A stretch of DNA of 64,000 nucleotides from a bacterium (GTDB taxonomy: Bacteria > Armatimonadota > JACIXR01): contig JACIXR010000008.1 of the NCBI GenBank assembly GCA_014360495.1, positions 1 to 64,000 of the forward strand, in the 5' to 3' direction. The notes beneath the pieces were generated by a model that was not told the DNA's origin, ran no database searches, and was given only the letters and a program-made list of their open reading frames with translations. Made by a program: the position numbers and the translations under genes. The stretch's first letter is position 1, and each line of letters opens with the position of its first letter. Positions 44,037 to 54,553 of the stretch are shown piece after piece.

Positions 44037-44421
44037 TTTTCTCCTCCTTTCTAACTGCTAAAACTATTAGTTTCCTTTTTCCTAATTCTCTAAGGAACGC
44101 TGCTACACCTACCTCAGCTTCTCGTCTCGTTAACTTGAACTCCTTCTTTATCATCCTCACTATTTCCTCAAAAGTATGTTTGCCATCCGCTAAATCCCAA
44201 ACCATCGTCCCTATCTTGTCAAGCACAAGTTGTTTCTTCTCAGGAGGATTAAAAACAAAGGAGAGCACCCTCCCTACCCAATCCTTCCTCCTCGGTATCT
44301 GAATCACAACTTCACCTTCCTCGTTTTTGCTCCACTCCAAATACGGATTGCGAATGGGAAGCGTCCAAAGTGCCTCCTTTTTGCTTAACGCCGGCCTTTT
44401 CTTCTTCAGGAAGAATGGCAT
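44002..44421 (-). CDS. PqqD-like protein
   Basis: A 139-residue protein whose C-terminal 90 residues match the PqqD fold: LVLDKIGTMVWDLADGKHTFEEIVRMIKKEF and EAEVGVAAFLRELGKRKLI. PqqD-type domains bind precursor peptides in RiPP biosynthesis, but stand-alone versions also sit in ABC exporter operons without a known peptide. No precursor peptide or maturase was found near. It overlaps the genes on both sides. Confidence 0.8.
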   Translation of the reverse strand: MPFFLKKKRPALSKKEALWTLPIRNPYLEWSKNEEGEVVIQIPRRKDWVGRVLSFVFNPPEKKQLVLDKIGTMVWDLADGKHTFEEIVRMIKKEFKLTRREAEVGVAAFLRELGKRKLIVLAVRKEEKNEEKKENTRSR

Positions 44422-45308
44422 CTTATGCTCTCTTTGACCTCCTCAAATATCATTATATCTTTTTTCGCCTTCATTTCCAAGAGGAAAATTTTATCTTCCT
44501 GCTCGCAGTACCAAGAAAAAAGCTTTATTATCTCTCCAACGAGGGGAAGTTCTCCAAACAATCTTCTCTTCCCTTTCGCACCTAAAGCCGAATGTCCTCT
44601 AAAGGACTCTTCGTAGAGGGAAAGAGAGAAACCCTTGCTCCTCTTTAGGAATTCTCTTTTAGCCCAATCGCTGAACTCGTAGCCAGCGAGAAATCTCTCC
44701 GCTATGCTATATCTCTCCACTTTCATCTTCGTCTTATGGGGTCCGTTAAAGGATAATTGAATGAAGCCGGCAAGGAGTTTCTGGTCGCTGAGTTTGAATT
44801 CCTCGGGGAGCTCCACTTGCAAGCCGTAGAGAGCCCAAAGGTTTCTCCCCATTTGGGAATGGTCCTCAATCGTTGAGAGTATATGACTCGCTCCGGGAGG
44901 GATATTCGTTCCAGCTACCTGTGCCATTACAATTTTACCACAGGTTTTGCAATGCCACACCCTGCCAATTCCCCTTTTATCACTGCGCCAGGAGAAAACC
45001 AATGTTTCCCTATCGCTCCTTTCCAAATAGGGCGGAGCTTTCTTCTTTCGCAAGTTGAGGTTGATTTTCTTTTTCCTTGCTTCCTTCTCTATGCGAGCGA
45101 GGAAGTTCTCCAAAGCGTCCTCTAAGATGAGGGTTGGCTTTGGACGAACCCACCATTTTATCTCCACATAGGAGGAGCCATAGGGGTCGTCTATGCGAAT
45201 ATATTCGGGATGGTCCTCGCCTCCAACGCTTGCAACAGACCAATCCTCGGGCACTTCCACTACTATCCCACGCCAACCTATTTTCGTTAACTTCTTCAGT
45301 TGTGCCAT
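44406..45308 (-). CDS. Unrecognised protein, first gene of the PqqD/ABC cluster
   Basis: A 300-residue soluble protein, not recognised. It opens with TKIGWRGIVVEVPEDWSVASV, which resembles a beta-sandwich opening seen in stress-linked proteins, and contains one CKTCGK pair near residue 121 that may bind metal. A 35-residue Lys/Arg-rich stretch lies around residues 70-105. It shares its 3' end with the PqqD-like gene (16-base overlap) and is probably the defining partner of this exporter. Confidence 0.7.
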   Translation of the reverse strand: MAQLKKLTKIGWRGIVVEVPEDWSVASVGGEDHPEYIRIDDPYGSSYVEIKWWVRPKPTLILEDALENFLARIEKEARKKKINLNLRKKKAPPYLERSDRETLVFSWRSDKRGIGRVWHCKTCGKIVMAQVAGTNIPPGASHILSTIEDHSQMGRNLWALYGLQVELPEEFKLSDQKLLAGFIQLSFNGPHKTKMKVERYSIAERFLAGYEFSDWAKREFLKRSKGFSLSLYEESFRGHSALGAKGKRRLFGELPLVGEIIKLFSWYCEQEDKIFLLEMKAKKDIMIFEEVKESIRCHSS

Positions 45309-45356
45309 CTTAAATTAATTATAGATTTTCCCTCCCTCTAATGCAATTCATCGTTT

Positions 45357-47798
45357 CTATTTCTTCTCTATAAAAATCATATCCCAGAAGAGGCGAGGAT
45401 TCTTTTCCCTCCCAAGTCCACCTCCCCATTCCATCCAGCTTTTTCTTCCTTGTCCGTCGCTATCGTTCACGATGATGTCCAAGCCTATCCAGGCGCCGGA
45501 GGAGATTGGGAAGTTGAGGGAGCGATAGGGGATAGCCGCTTCATAAATTATTTCGTTTCCTTGTCTACCGACGGCGAAGTTGACTTCCTGAATCTCTCCT
45601 TCATATGGAATTCCCGGCGCATGGTAAACCCATAAGAGCTTCCCTCTTTGGGTCAGTGCTACACCGCCTTCCGCATAATATACCCCCGCAATGTCCTCAA
45701 GAGGTGATAAGCCGAGACCAATCTGGATGCTATCACCCTTCCAGATTTCTCCTCCCAAGTATGGCTGATGGAAGACATCGTCAACGACCCTCATAGCGAA
45801 GTAAGCTTGTTCATCATCCCAGAGGAAATAGGCAGTTGCGGATAGGTCATCAGGACCTTTCCAATCACCTTCCTTCTTGGCGAACATATCCAATCTAATG
45901 GGGATGGCATCGCTCCACTCACCGGGGGAGAATTGCCCGTCTATCACAGGCGCCTTGGTCGTCTTCAAGCAAGGATAGAAAGTCAACATCCGCTCAAGAG
46001 AGAAGGAGATTCCCTCCACTTGGAGAGCGGCTTTTATGCTATAGGGCTCATCATATTCTATCTTGCTTTGGATGGGAACCGATACGCTGTTATCACCAGG
46101 CTTGAGGGATATATCTCTCTCCTCGCCGATAGCGAGCTGAGAGGAAGAAATGGAGAGCTTGCCCTGAAGGTTTTGGGAGGTTCTGTTTCTTATAATAAGC
46201 TCTAAACTTGGGGAAAGGGTAGGAGAGAGGACGGGCTTGAAGGCTAAGGATATAGGCTGGGTAATTTGTATTTTGGCAGTGGCATATGCCTTTATTCCAT
46301 CCTGTGTTTGAAGCGAGGCTTTCAGGGGGTATTCTCCCCGTGCATTCATAGGCGGTGTTATCTTGAAGCTCAGATATTGATAGTCGCCGGCGGGAAGCTT
46401 ATATTCCTTCACTTTGGGGTCAACCTTCCAGCCCTCCGGTATCACAAGGGAAACCTTTCCCTGCGCTGGCTTATTGAAGAGGTTTTCCACGAGGAGTGAG
46501 ATTTCATTCTCCGTTCCCGCTGTTGCTCTAAATCGGGAGGTGAGGAATTGAACTGGTGGGCTTCCCACATCTATCTTGTCCAAGTCCACTACATAAATTG
46601 GCTGAGTGGAGAGATTTAAGAGGAGTTTACCCTCCCTTGGCGTTATTTCCTTCATCTTCCCATACATATCGTAAACCTTCACCTTCTTCGCCTTTGTCTG
46701 TAGATTGACGGTTCCCTCTTCCTTTTCCGCCCATAGTACGAGGGTGTAAGCCTTACCCTTTAAGAAAGAGAAGCCCCAGAGATTGTCATCCCATAGGTCA
46801 ACCTTACCCTGGGGAGTTTTTCCTTCAATGAGGTTCGTCATCGTTTTATAGGCTTGATAAGCCTTCTTCGGGGTAAAGTCTCGCTTGATGATTCCGAAAT
46901 TCGCCTCAGGGTCGGATGTATCCGTTCCATCATCCCGAAAATCGTACCAGAAGACTTTCTCCACCAACTTGCTACCTATAGCGATGATATATGAGCGAAC
47001 AAGCATCTTCGCCTGCTCTTCCTCCGATACACCTTTATCGTGAGTTGGCCAGCCAATCTCCGTTATCCAAATCGGAATATCAAGACCGTATCTTTGGAGT
47101 AGCGATTTGAGGTTCCTGAGCTCGGAGAGGAAGCCGGTTTCCTCTGGGGAGCGAGGCCATCTATAAGGGTGGACGGAGATGATATCCATGTATTTTCCTC
47201 CACCCTCTGCCAAAACCTTCTCTATGAAATCCAAATCAGTGCCAGCGGTGCAGATTCCTATGACCTTAGCTGACGGGTCCACCTTCTTGATTGTAGTATA
47301 AGAAGCTTGTAGGAGGGAGAAATAATCACGGGGGTTGGGTTGGGGTTGCCAGAAAACATGGATATTGGGCTCGTTCCATATTTCCCAATGTTTTATCTTG
47401 TCCTTATAGCGATTAACAGTTGTGTGGACATAGTTCTTCCAAGCTTCAAGGCGGGGAAGCCAAAACCAGGCTTTTTCCGCTCCCTCCGGAGCGGTGCTTG
47501 CCCAAGGGGCACAATAGTCAAGAAGCCCAAACAGGGAGATGCCGTTAGCATAAGCGGTTGCCACCGCTGAATCATATCGGCTATAATCCCATTTCCCTTC
47601 CTCTGGCTGGATAACACCCCAGGAGAATTCCTCCCTTGACCATTTCACGCCTATATCCTTTGCCATCTTAGCAGCCTTTTGCATCTCATCGCCCGAGTAG
47701 CGGTTGCCGAAATAGATTCCCATACCGAAGGGCGATGTGGGTGAGAGAGCGGAAAAAGCAAGAGGCAATGAGGCAATAAGAGCATAGAGAAACTTCAT
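45357..47798 (-). CDS. Secreted GH39/clan-A glycoside hydrolase with CBM9-like domain
   Basis: An 813-residue protein with a signal peptide (about residues 1-17). The (beta/alpha)8 domain (about 25-350) has acid/base E143 in EIWNEPN and nucleophile E247 in ITEIGWP, the GH39/GH5 clan-A arrangement. Residues about 410-600 are two Ig-like linker domains. The last 190 residues (APVIDGQFSPGEWSDA ... WKGDSIQIGLG) match a family-9 carbohydrate-binding/DOMON-like domain. It should cleave a beta-linked plant polysaccharide. Unexpectedly its start overlaps the pyrC stop (ATGA), so it is coupled to the pyrimidine operon. Confidence 0.87.
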   Translation of the reverse strand: MKFLYALIASLPLAFSALSPTSPFGMGIYFGNRYSGDEMQKAAKMAKDIGVKWSREEFSWGVIQPEEGKWDYSRYDSAVATAYANGISLFGLLDYCAPWASTAPEGAEKAWFWLPRLEAWKNYVHTTVNRYKDKIKHWEIWNEPNIHVFWQPQPNPRDYFSLLQASYTTIKKVDPSAKVIGICTAGTDLDFIEKVLAEGGGKYMDIISVHPYRWPRSPEETGFLSELRNLKSLLQRYGLDIPIWITEIGWPTHDKGVSEEEQAKMLVRSYIIAIGSKLVEKVFWYDFRDDGTDTSDPEANFGIIKRDFTPKKAYQAYKTMTNLIEGKTPQGKVDLWDDNLWGFSFLKGKAYTLVLWAEKEEGTVNLQTKAKKVKVYDMYGKMKEITPREGKLLLNLSTQPIYVVDLDKIDVGSPPVQFLTSRFRATAGTENEISLLVENLFNKPAQGKVSLVIPEGWKVDPKVKEYKLPAGDYQYLSFKITPPMNARGEYPLKASLQTQDGIKAYATAKIQITQPISLAFKPVLSPTLSPSLELIIRNRTSQNLQGKLSISSSQLAIGEERDISLKPGDNSVSVPIQSKIEYDEPYSIKAALQVEGISFSLERMLTFYPCLKTTKAPVIDGQFSPGEWSDAIPIRLDMFAKKEGDWKGPDDLSATAYFLWDDEQAYFAMRVVDDVFHQPYLGGEIWKGDSIQIGLGLSPLEDIAGVYYAEGGVALTQRGKLLWVYHAPGIPYEGEIQEVNFAVGRQGNEIIYEAAIPYRSLNFPISSGAWIGLDIIVNDSDGQGRKSWMEWGGGLGREKNPRLFWDMIFIEKK

Positions 47799-49071
47799 AA
47801 TACATTCCTCCTTTCGTAAGTTATTTTACCTTTACAGATAGTTAGTAAAGGAAATCCTTTCAATGTCCATCCATCAAAGGGGTTGTTCTTTCCTTTTGAG
47901 TAGAAGCTTTTTACATCAACTTTCAAAGGTTCTGTCCCGATAATTGTGAGGTTGGCTTCCTCTCCTATTTTCAGAGAGCCGAGGTTCAATTCCATAATCC
48001 TTGCGGGAGCGGATGTCAGCTTCTCTACGAGTAACTCCAAAGGAAAACCTCCTTCCTCTACTAATTTAGTATAAAGAAGAGGAAAGGCTGTTTCCAAGCC
48101 GGAAATTCCGAAGGGAGCGAGGTCGAATTCGACATCCCACTCCTCTTGTGAATGAGGAGCGTGGTCCGTAGCTATGCAATCTATCGTTCCGTCCAGAAGC
48201 CCCTCAATCAACGCTTTTCTGTCTTCCTCCGTTCTGAGGGGAGGATTACATTTAGCTCTTGTATCATAGCCCTCAACCGCTTCCTCGGTGAGGACGAGGT
48301 GATGAGGGGTTACCTCACAGGTTATGGGCGCTCCCATTTTCTTTCCCCATCTAATCAATGCAAGGGAATTCTTTGTGGAGATATGGCAGATATGGACTCT
48401 ACAGCCGGTTTCCAGAGAAAGGATAATCGCCCTCGCAACTCCGATTTCCTCAGCTGATTTCGGTATTCCCCTCAGTCCAAGTCTTGTTGCGGTGAAGCCC
48501 TCGTTGGCAACTCCTCCCTCCGAGAGGGATTTATCCTCGCAATGAAGCATCACTGTTAGACTGAACATCTTTGCATAAAGCAGGGCATTCCGTAGAAGAC
48601 CGCTATCTTGAATGGGCATTCCGTCATCGGAGAGGGCTTTAACTCCCGCCTCGGCTAATTCTCCGATTGGGGTGAGTGCTTCGCCTTTCATATCAACCGT
48701 GAGCGCTCCTATTGGGAATACATGGAGGGGGAGGTTTTCTGCTTTCCTAAGGATATAGGCTATTTGGGACTTGCTGTGAAGGGGAGGGGAGGTATTAGGC
48801 ATAGTGAAGAGGGCGCAGAAGCCTCCCGCTACGCCGGCGAGAGCTCCTGTTGTGAGGTCTTCCTTATATTCCTGCCCCGGCTCTCGTAGATGGGAATGAA
48901 GGTCTATGAAAGCGGGAAGGACAAGCTTCCCTGATGCGTCATAAGAGGGAACATTCGCTTCAATTCCCTTTTCAATTGCTTGGATTTTTCCCTCTTTAAT
49001 CAGGATATCAGCGGTTTCCAGGAATTCATTAGAAGGGTCTATAACTTTTCCGCCCTTTATCAAGATGTCCA

Positions 49072-49072
<1 letters not shown>
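47795..49072 (-). CDS. pyrC: Dihydroorotase
   Basis: A 425-residue amidohydrolase that cyclises carbamoyl-aspartate to dihydroorotate, the third step of pyrimidine synthesis. IDLHSHLREPGQEYKEDL near residue 56 gives the first metal ligands, HCED, HICHIS and ATDHAPHS the rest. The start shares bases with the pyrB stop (TAATG). The motifs are those of a normal active class I enzyme. Confidence 0.95.
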
Positions 49073-50616
<1,544 letters not shown>

Positions 50617-50619
50617 AGG

Positions 50620-50670
50620 CGAGGCGCCCGCGGGTAAAATAAAAAAAGTCCCAGTCCTGGCCCGCGGGTT
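50620..50670 (-). promoter_or_regulatory. Leader with duplicated CCCGCGGG element
   Basis: CCCGCGGG occurs at about 50627-50634 and 50661-50668. The two copies can pair with each other around an ACTTTTTTTATTTT run. This may end the upstream oxidoreductase transcript or act as an attenuator for pyrR. Function uncertain. Confidence 0.4.
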
Positions 50671-50676
50671 TGTTTT

Positions 50677-51690
50677 TTATGTGATATCCACCTCCTTTCC
50701 CATATTCAGGGAATTCTCAATCGCTTCAATCACTTTGGTAACCATTACGCCTTCCTCAGGCGTTATCTTTGGCTTCTCCCCTTTAGCTACGCAATTAAGG
50801 AAATACCAGATGGGAATATAAACGAACCCCCATATCTCACCATAGAGCTCTCTCTTATCATTGACGAATGGATAAGCGAACTTCTCGCTCGCTATCTCAA
50901 TCCCCTGCCTTGTCCCTTCCATTTCCATTTTCCCATTTTTCCCTATAACTTGAAACTTGAAATCAACTATTGAGGGAGCGGAATCGGGAAGTATCCAGGA
51001 TGATTCCAGAGTGGCAAATCCCTCATCAAAGGAGATTATCGCCTGAATGCAATCATAGGTATCAATGCCCTGGGAGGAGAGAATTCCTTTATGTCCCCTG
51101 GCATATACGCTCTTCGGCTTCCGATTGAAATACCAGAGGGTCAAGTCAACTATATGGGGCATAAGGAACCAATGTGGACCGCTCTTTCCGCTCCAGGAGA
51201 GCATCTTTAATGGGACATATAGGGAATTGGAGAGGCGGGCGTAAGCCATCAGAGGTTTACCGATTCTTCCATCCTCAATAGCCTTCTTGGCTTCGTTGAA
51301 GGGAGGGTTGAAACGATTATGGAAATCAACCATCAAGAAGATGCCTTTTCTTTCCGCTTCCTTAGCCATTTCCTCCGCTTCCCTCGTGGAGGTAGCCATA
51401 GGTTTCTCCACCAAAACATTTTTCCCTTTAGAGAGCATCAACATAGCAGGCTCGTAGTGGGCAAAATCCGGGGTGGCAACGCTGACTACCTTAACATTCA
51501 CATCGTCCGCGATATCCTCCGGCTTCGTTGTCCATTTACAGGAAAACTTTTCTCCTAAAGCCTTAGCCTTCTTTTCATCTATATCGCAGACCCAAAGCAA
51601 CTCGCTAACAGGATGTTGGCTGTAAGCCTCAGCATGAATGGAGCCGAAGATGCCACAGCCTATTACAGCTGTTCCAACTTTTCCCTTCAT
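50677..51690 (-). CDS. Gfo/Idh/MocA-family oxidoreductase
   Basis: A 337-residue NAD(P)-dependent dehydrogenase. The Rossmann motif is VIGCGIFGSIHAEAY, the lysine motif VLVEKPMAT near residue 96, and a second domain with PHWFLMPHIVDLTLWYF near 171 follows. It probably acts on a sugar or cyclitol. It overlaps the end of the lipoprotein gene upstream by 4 bases. Confidence 0.92.
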   Translation of the reverse strand: MKGKVGTAVIGCGIFGSIHAEAYSQHPVSELLWVCDIDEKKAKALGEKFSCKWTTKPEDIADDVNVKVVSVATPDFAHYEPAMLMLSKGKNVLVEKPMATSTREAEEMAKEAERKGIFLMVDFHNRFNPPFNEAKKAIEDGRIGKPLMAYARLSNSLYVPLKMLSWSGKSGPHWFLMPHIVDLTLWYFNRKPKSVYARGHKGILSSQGIDTYDCIQAIISFDEGFATLESSWILPDSAPSIVDFKFQVIGKNGKMEMEGTRQGIEIASEKFAYPFVNDKRELYGEIWGFVYIPIWYFLNCVAKGEKPKITPEEGVMVTKVIEAIENSLNMGKEVDIT

Positions 51691-52037
51691 TCTTTATCAC
51701 CTGCCATTAATTTTCTCTTGAGTCTCTCTCTTTCTTCTTTAGGAGGACTGGGGGTAAATGTGGCTTCGCTTATTTTTCTCCAGTAATGTCTTGCCTCACA
51801 ACTAAGTCCACTCATTGAGACATAGGACTCCTCCTTAAATGTAAACTGTTTTCCCTTCGTCCAATACCAAACATAAAGATATGTTTCATCGGAACTCGTA
51901 TAGATGATTTGTGATTCCTCTGGCTGACCATATTGCGCTACGACCTCTCCAAGGTCGTTTTTATGGTCCCCGCCACATCCTGTAGGAAGGATGGCGAGGA
52001 TTGATAGGAAAAGGGAGAGAAATATCGCTTTCTTCAA
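51687..52037 (-). CDS. Small lipoprotein of unknown function
   Basis: A TTG start at 52037 is chosen because GGAGGTG lies 6 bases upstream; the longer form from 52085 has no site. The protein (116 residues) begins with a lipoprotein signal ending LPTGC. The mature part (GEVVAQYGQPEESQIIY, YLYVWYWTKGKQFTF) resembles SmpA/OmlA-style small outer-surface proteins in being a compact beta-rich domain. No function is assigned. Confidence 0.7.
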   Translation of the reverse strand: MKKAIFLSLFLSILAILPTGCGGDHKNDLGEVVAQYGQPEESQIIYTSSDETYLYVWYWTKGKQFTFKEESYVSMSGLSCEARHYWRKISEATFTPSPPKEERERLKRKLMAGDKE

Positions 52038-52057
52038 GTGACGCACCTCCATTTCAA

Positions 52058-53074
52058 TTAACCTCGTCTTAACCCTCTTTCCCAAGGGTAGTCATTTATC
52101 AAATTGAAACATTCAACCGCCTGCCCAGCTGCTCCCTTCATGAGATTGTCAATCGCAGAGATGCAAACAACCCAGTTGCCATCCGATCTAAGGGAAATAT
52201 CGCAGTAGTTGGTGTTTTTAACGAGCTTTGTTGATGGGAGGGAACTGGAAATCCTCACGAAAGGAGCTTCTTTATAAAAGTCATTGTAAAGCTGGTATAG
52301 TGAATCTTCCTTCAAGGTTTCTCTTAGCTTCACATACACAGTGGAGAGTATACCCCTTTCAATTGGGGCGAGATGCGGGACGAAGAGGACGGAGATTTCT
52401 CTTCCTGAGAGGAGGGAAAGCTCTTGTTCCATCTCGGGGGTGTGGCGATGTTTCAAGACATTGTAGGGGCGGAGGTCATCATAGCAATCTATGAAGAGAT
52501 TTCCCACGGAGGGATTGTAATTTCTTCCCGCTCCCGATATCCCCGAATAACAATTAGCGATTACTTCACCCTCTATCAAGCCAGCTTTCGCCAGGGGAGC
52601 AACTGCGAGGGTGACACCGGTTGGATAGCAGCCGGGGACGGCTACGAGTTTTGCCTTTCTTATCTCTTCCCTATGGAGCTCGGGAAGACCGTAGACGCTA
52701 TGGGGGAGGATATGAGGGGCTGTATGGGGTTTACCGTACCAGTGAGAGAAAAGCTCCGCATTTTTAAGGCGAAAATCCGCCCCTGAATCTATGACTTTTA
52801 TACCTAGGGGGATGATTTCCTTGACCAAATCCATAGAGGCTCCGTGAGGTTTACAGATGAATACGACCTCGCAGTTTTTCTTTATCAAATCCAAATCGGT
52901 GGGGTGTAGGGACAAATCAATGTCCCTGAAGCGGGGAAGCACCTCGCATAGCTTTTTGCCAGCTGAATGGTCCGAGGCGAGATAGGAAATTTCAGCCTCG
53001 GGATGATTCCAGAGGAGAGATAGTAGCGTCTCTCCTACTAAACCGGTAACGCCAACTATTCCAATTCTTGTCAT
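52058..53074 (-). CDS. argC: N-acetyl-gamma-glutamyl-phosphate reductase
   Basis: A 338-residue enzyme of arginine synthesis that reduces acetylglutamyl phosphate to the semialdehyde. The NADP loop is IGIVGVTGLVGETLL and the catalytic cysteine is in AVPGCYPTGVTLA near residue 145. The ATG at 53074 is set by AGGAGAT and by the Rossmann motif; a longer reading to 53152 is not supported. No other arg gene is nearby. Confidence 0.94.
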   Translation of the reverse strand: MTRIGIVGVTGLVGETLLSLLWNHPEAEISYLASDHSAGKKLCEVLPRFRDIDLSLHPTDLDLIKKNCEVVFICKPHGASMDLVKEIIPLGIKVIDSGADFRLKNAELFSHWYGKPHTAPHILPHSVYGLPELHREEIRKAKLVAVPGCYPTGVTLAVAPLAKAGLIEGEVIANCYSGISGAGRNYNPSVGNLFIDCYDDLRPYNVLKHRHTPEMEQELSLLSGREISVLFVPHLAPIERGILSTVYVKLRETLKEDSLYQLYNDFYKEAPFVRISSSLPSTKLVKNTNYCDISLRSDGNWVVCISAIDNLMKGAAGQAVECFNLINDYPWERGLRRG

Positions 53075-53182
53075 ATTTTCTATCTCCTGGGAGGGTTTAT
53101 TAAATTTTACCATATAATTTTGAGCGGTCAAGATTTTAGGGATATATGCCAAAGGTTTAACGCTTTTTCAGGAATTCATAAA

Positions 53183-53254
53183 GATTAGGGGCAATTAACT
53201 CCTAAAACTTACACCCATAGATGCGAGCCCGCAAAAGGAGGGCGTGGCAATCTC
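53183..53254. repeat. Dispersed repeat, copy C (inverted)
   Basis: Reads on the complement as GAGATTGCCACGCCCTCC, GCGGGCTCGCATCTATGGGTG, AAGTTTTAGG, the same design as copies A and B at 37475-37709. It lies between argC and the HEPN gene. Confidence 0.7.
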
Positions 53255-53313
53255 ATCTTCTTTGGAAGGGATTCCCAACAAATTCAAAATCTTTGGAAAA
53301 TTGCAAAGTATTT

Positions 53314-53721
53314 TTAAGAAGCAATTTTTCTCTCCACGAACCTCAAAATCCTCTCGGCTAATTCTAACGCCTTTTTGAAATCTTCCTCAGTGAAAAGCTC
53401 GTATGGGAGAGCGGGTGGAGCGACGGCATCAGGATACCTTGTTGTGAGATAAAATCTGTCAAGATATTTACCCGCATCCAAAAGCTCCCTGAACTCGGAA
53501 TCGTATTCAGCGCATTGCTGTGTGAGATTGAAAATGGAATGTTCCCAGATATATCTTTTACCCATAAAGTAAAGAAAAGATTTCAAAGCCTTCTGTCCCG
53601 CTTGTTCCAAGTGAAAGCAGGCATAAGCGTATTCACCCATCTTCCCCAAGTTCTTCCCAATCTCCAAATCCTTCTTAGCTTGCCGAAGCCAGCGCCTTGC
53701 CTCCTCTTTACTTCTTCTCAT
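53314..53721 (-). CDS. HEPN-domain protein (HepT-like toxin candidate)
   Basis: A 135-residue all-helical HEPN protein. The RNase motif RxxxxH is present as R56-YIWE-H61, and YACFHLEQAGQKALKSFL is the family core. HEPN proteins paired with a minimal nucleotidyltransferase form type VII toxin-antitoxin systems in which the partner adenylates the HEPN protein. It overlaps the nucleotidyltransferase gene by 14 bases and has GAAGGAGGG as ribosome site. Confidence 0.88.
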   Translation of the reverse strand: MRRSKEEARRWLRQAKKDLEIGKNLGKMGEYAYACFHLEQAGQKALKSFLYFMGKRYIWEHSIFNLTQQCAEYDSEFRELLDAGKYLDRFYLTTRYPDAVAPPALPYELFTEEDFKKALELAERILRFVERKIAS

Positions 53722-54013
53722 AAACTATCTTTCCCTCCTTCAAAACTCTTTCAATAAAGGGATTGCCCGATTCAATCATTCTATTAAACTCCTCAGGAGT
53801 ATAAACGAAGACATCAATTTTGCCGAGCTCATTTCCCAATAACCCAGCGACCTCCAAGAGCCTTTCTATGAACCTCTTCTCCGTGTTTTTAATAACAACG
53901 AAATCAATATCGCTCTCGCTATCAAAATCGTTTCTTGCATAGGAGCCGAATAGGATTATCTTCTCAGGGTCATATCTTTTCAGACACTCAATCGCCTTCT
54001 TTAGCCTATCCAT
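53708..54013 (-). CDS. Minimal nucleotidyltransferase (MntA-like antitoxin candidate)
   Basis: A 101-residue protein with the nucleotidyltransferase signature G23-S-x-A-R-x-D29 and D35-x-D37 (FGSYARNDFDSESDID). In MntA/HepT pairs it transfers AMP to the HEPN partner and silences its RNase activity. It is the upstream gene of the pair. It lies next to the phage-tail-like module on the opposite strand. Confidence 0.9.
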   Translation of the reverse strand: MDRLKKAIECLKRYDPEKIILFGSYARNDFDSESDIDFVVIKNTEKRFIERLLEVAGLLGNELGKIDVFVYTPEEFNRMIESGNPFIERVLKEGKIVYEKK

Positions 54014-54086
54014 TTGGGGAAAAGTATAAGGGAAATCTCCCTAAAAGTCAAAAATTTTATTTGCCTTTTTGTTGTTTATTTGCTAA

Positions 54087-54092
54087 TATAAT
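54087..54092 (+). promoter_or_regulatory. -10 element of the tail-like module with flanking inverted repeat
   Basis: TATAAT at 54087-54092; no good -35 at normal spacing. TTTGTTG (54068-54074) and CAACAAA (54100-54106) flank it as a 7-base inverted repeat, suggesting an operator. Confidence 0.45.
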
Positions 54093-54118
54093 AAAAAAGC
54101 AACAAAGGAGGCATGAGA

Positions 54119-54493
54119 ATGAAGCGATATGTTAGTGAGAGCTGGCTAAGGAAGAAGGAGAAGAGGGAGTTAGGTGTAGCGAGGAGGTATGCGGTGGTAT
54201 ATTTAGAGAGCGTGAGGGAGAAGGAGGCGGCGGAGCGGGAGAGGGAGAAGGCGAGGAGATTAGTGCAAAAGATATTATCTCTTACAGAATTGAGCGAGGT
54301 GCAGAGGGAAGTGATAGATTACTTTTTAGAGGGGTTATCATTGAGAGAGATAGCGAGAAAAAGGGGGGTGCATTTCCGAGCTGTTCAGAAAGCTTTCAGA
54401 GGGGCATTGAAGAGGATGAAAGAGGCGATAAAGAAACACAACATAGACCCCGACGAAGAAGACATAGATTTTTTCACGGAATATGATTATTGA
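54119..54493 (+). CDS. ArpU/RinA-like phage regulator (sigma-70 region 4-like)
   Basis: A 124-residue, very charged protein. Its C-terminal half has a sigma region 4-type helix-turn-helix: LSEVQREVIDYFLEGLSLREIARKRG and AVQKAFRGALKRMKEAI. The size and layout fit ArpU/RinA-type late-gene regulators of phages, usually encoded just before the packaging and structural genes. The ATG at 54119 is chosen, 8 bases after AAAGGAGG; ATG 54113 is too close. It heads the tail-like module and probably controls it through the promoter at 54087. Confidence 0.65.
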   Translation: MKRYVSESWLRKKEKRELGVARRYAVVYLESVREKEAAEREREKARRLVQKILSLTELSEVQREVIDYFLEGLSLREIARKRGVHFRAVQKAFRGALKRMKEAIKKHNIDPDEEDIDFFTEYDY

Positions 54494-54553
54494 TTTGGTT
54501 GGGAAGATGGGTAAGCAAAAGAGGGGAAATTCTTCTCTATTTTATAGAAAGAG

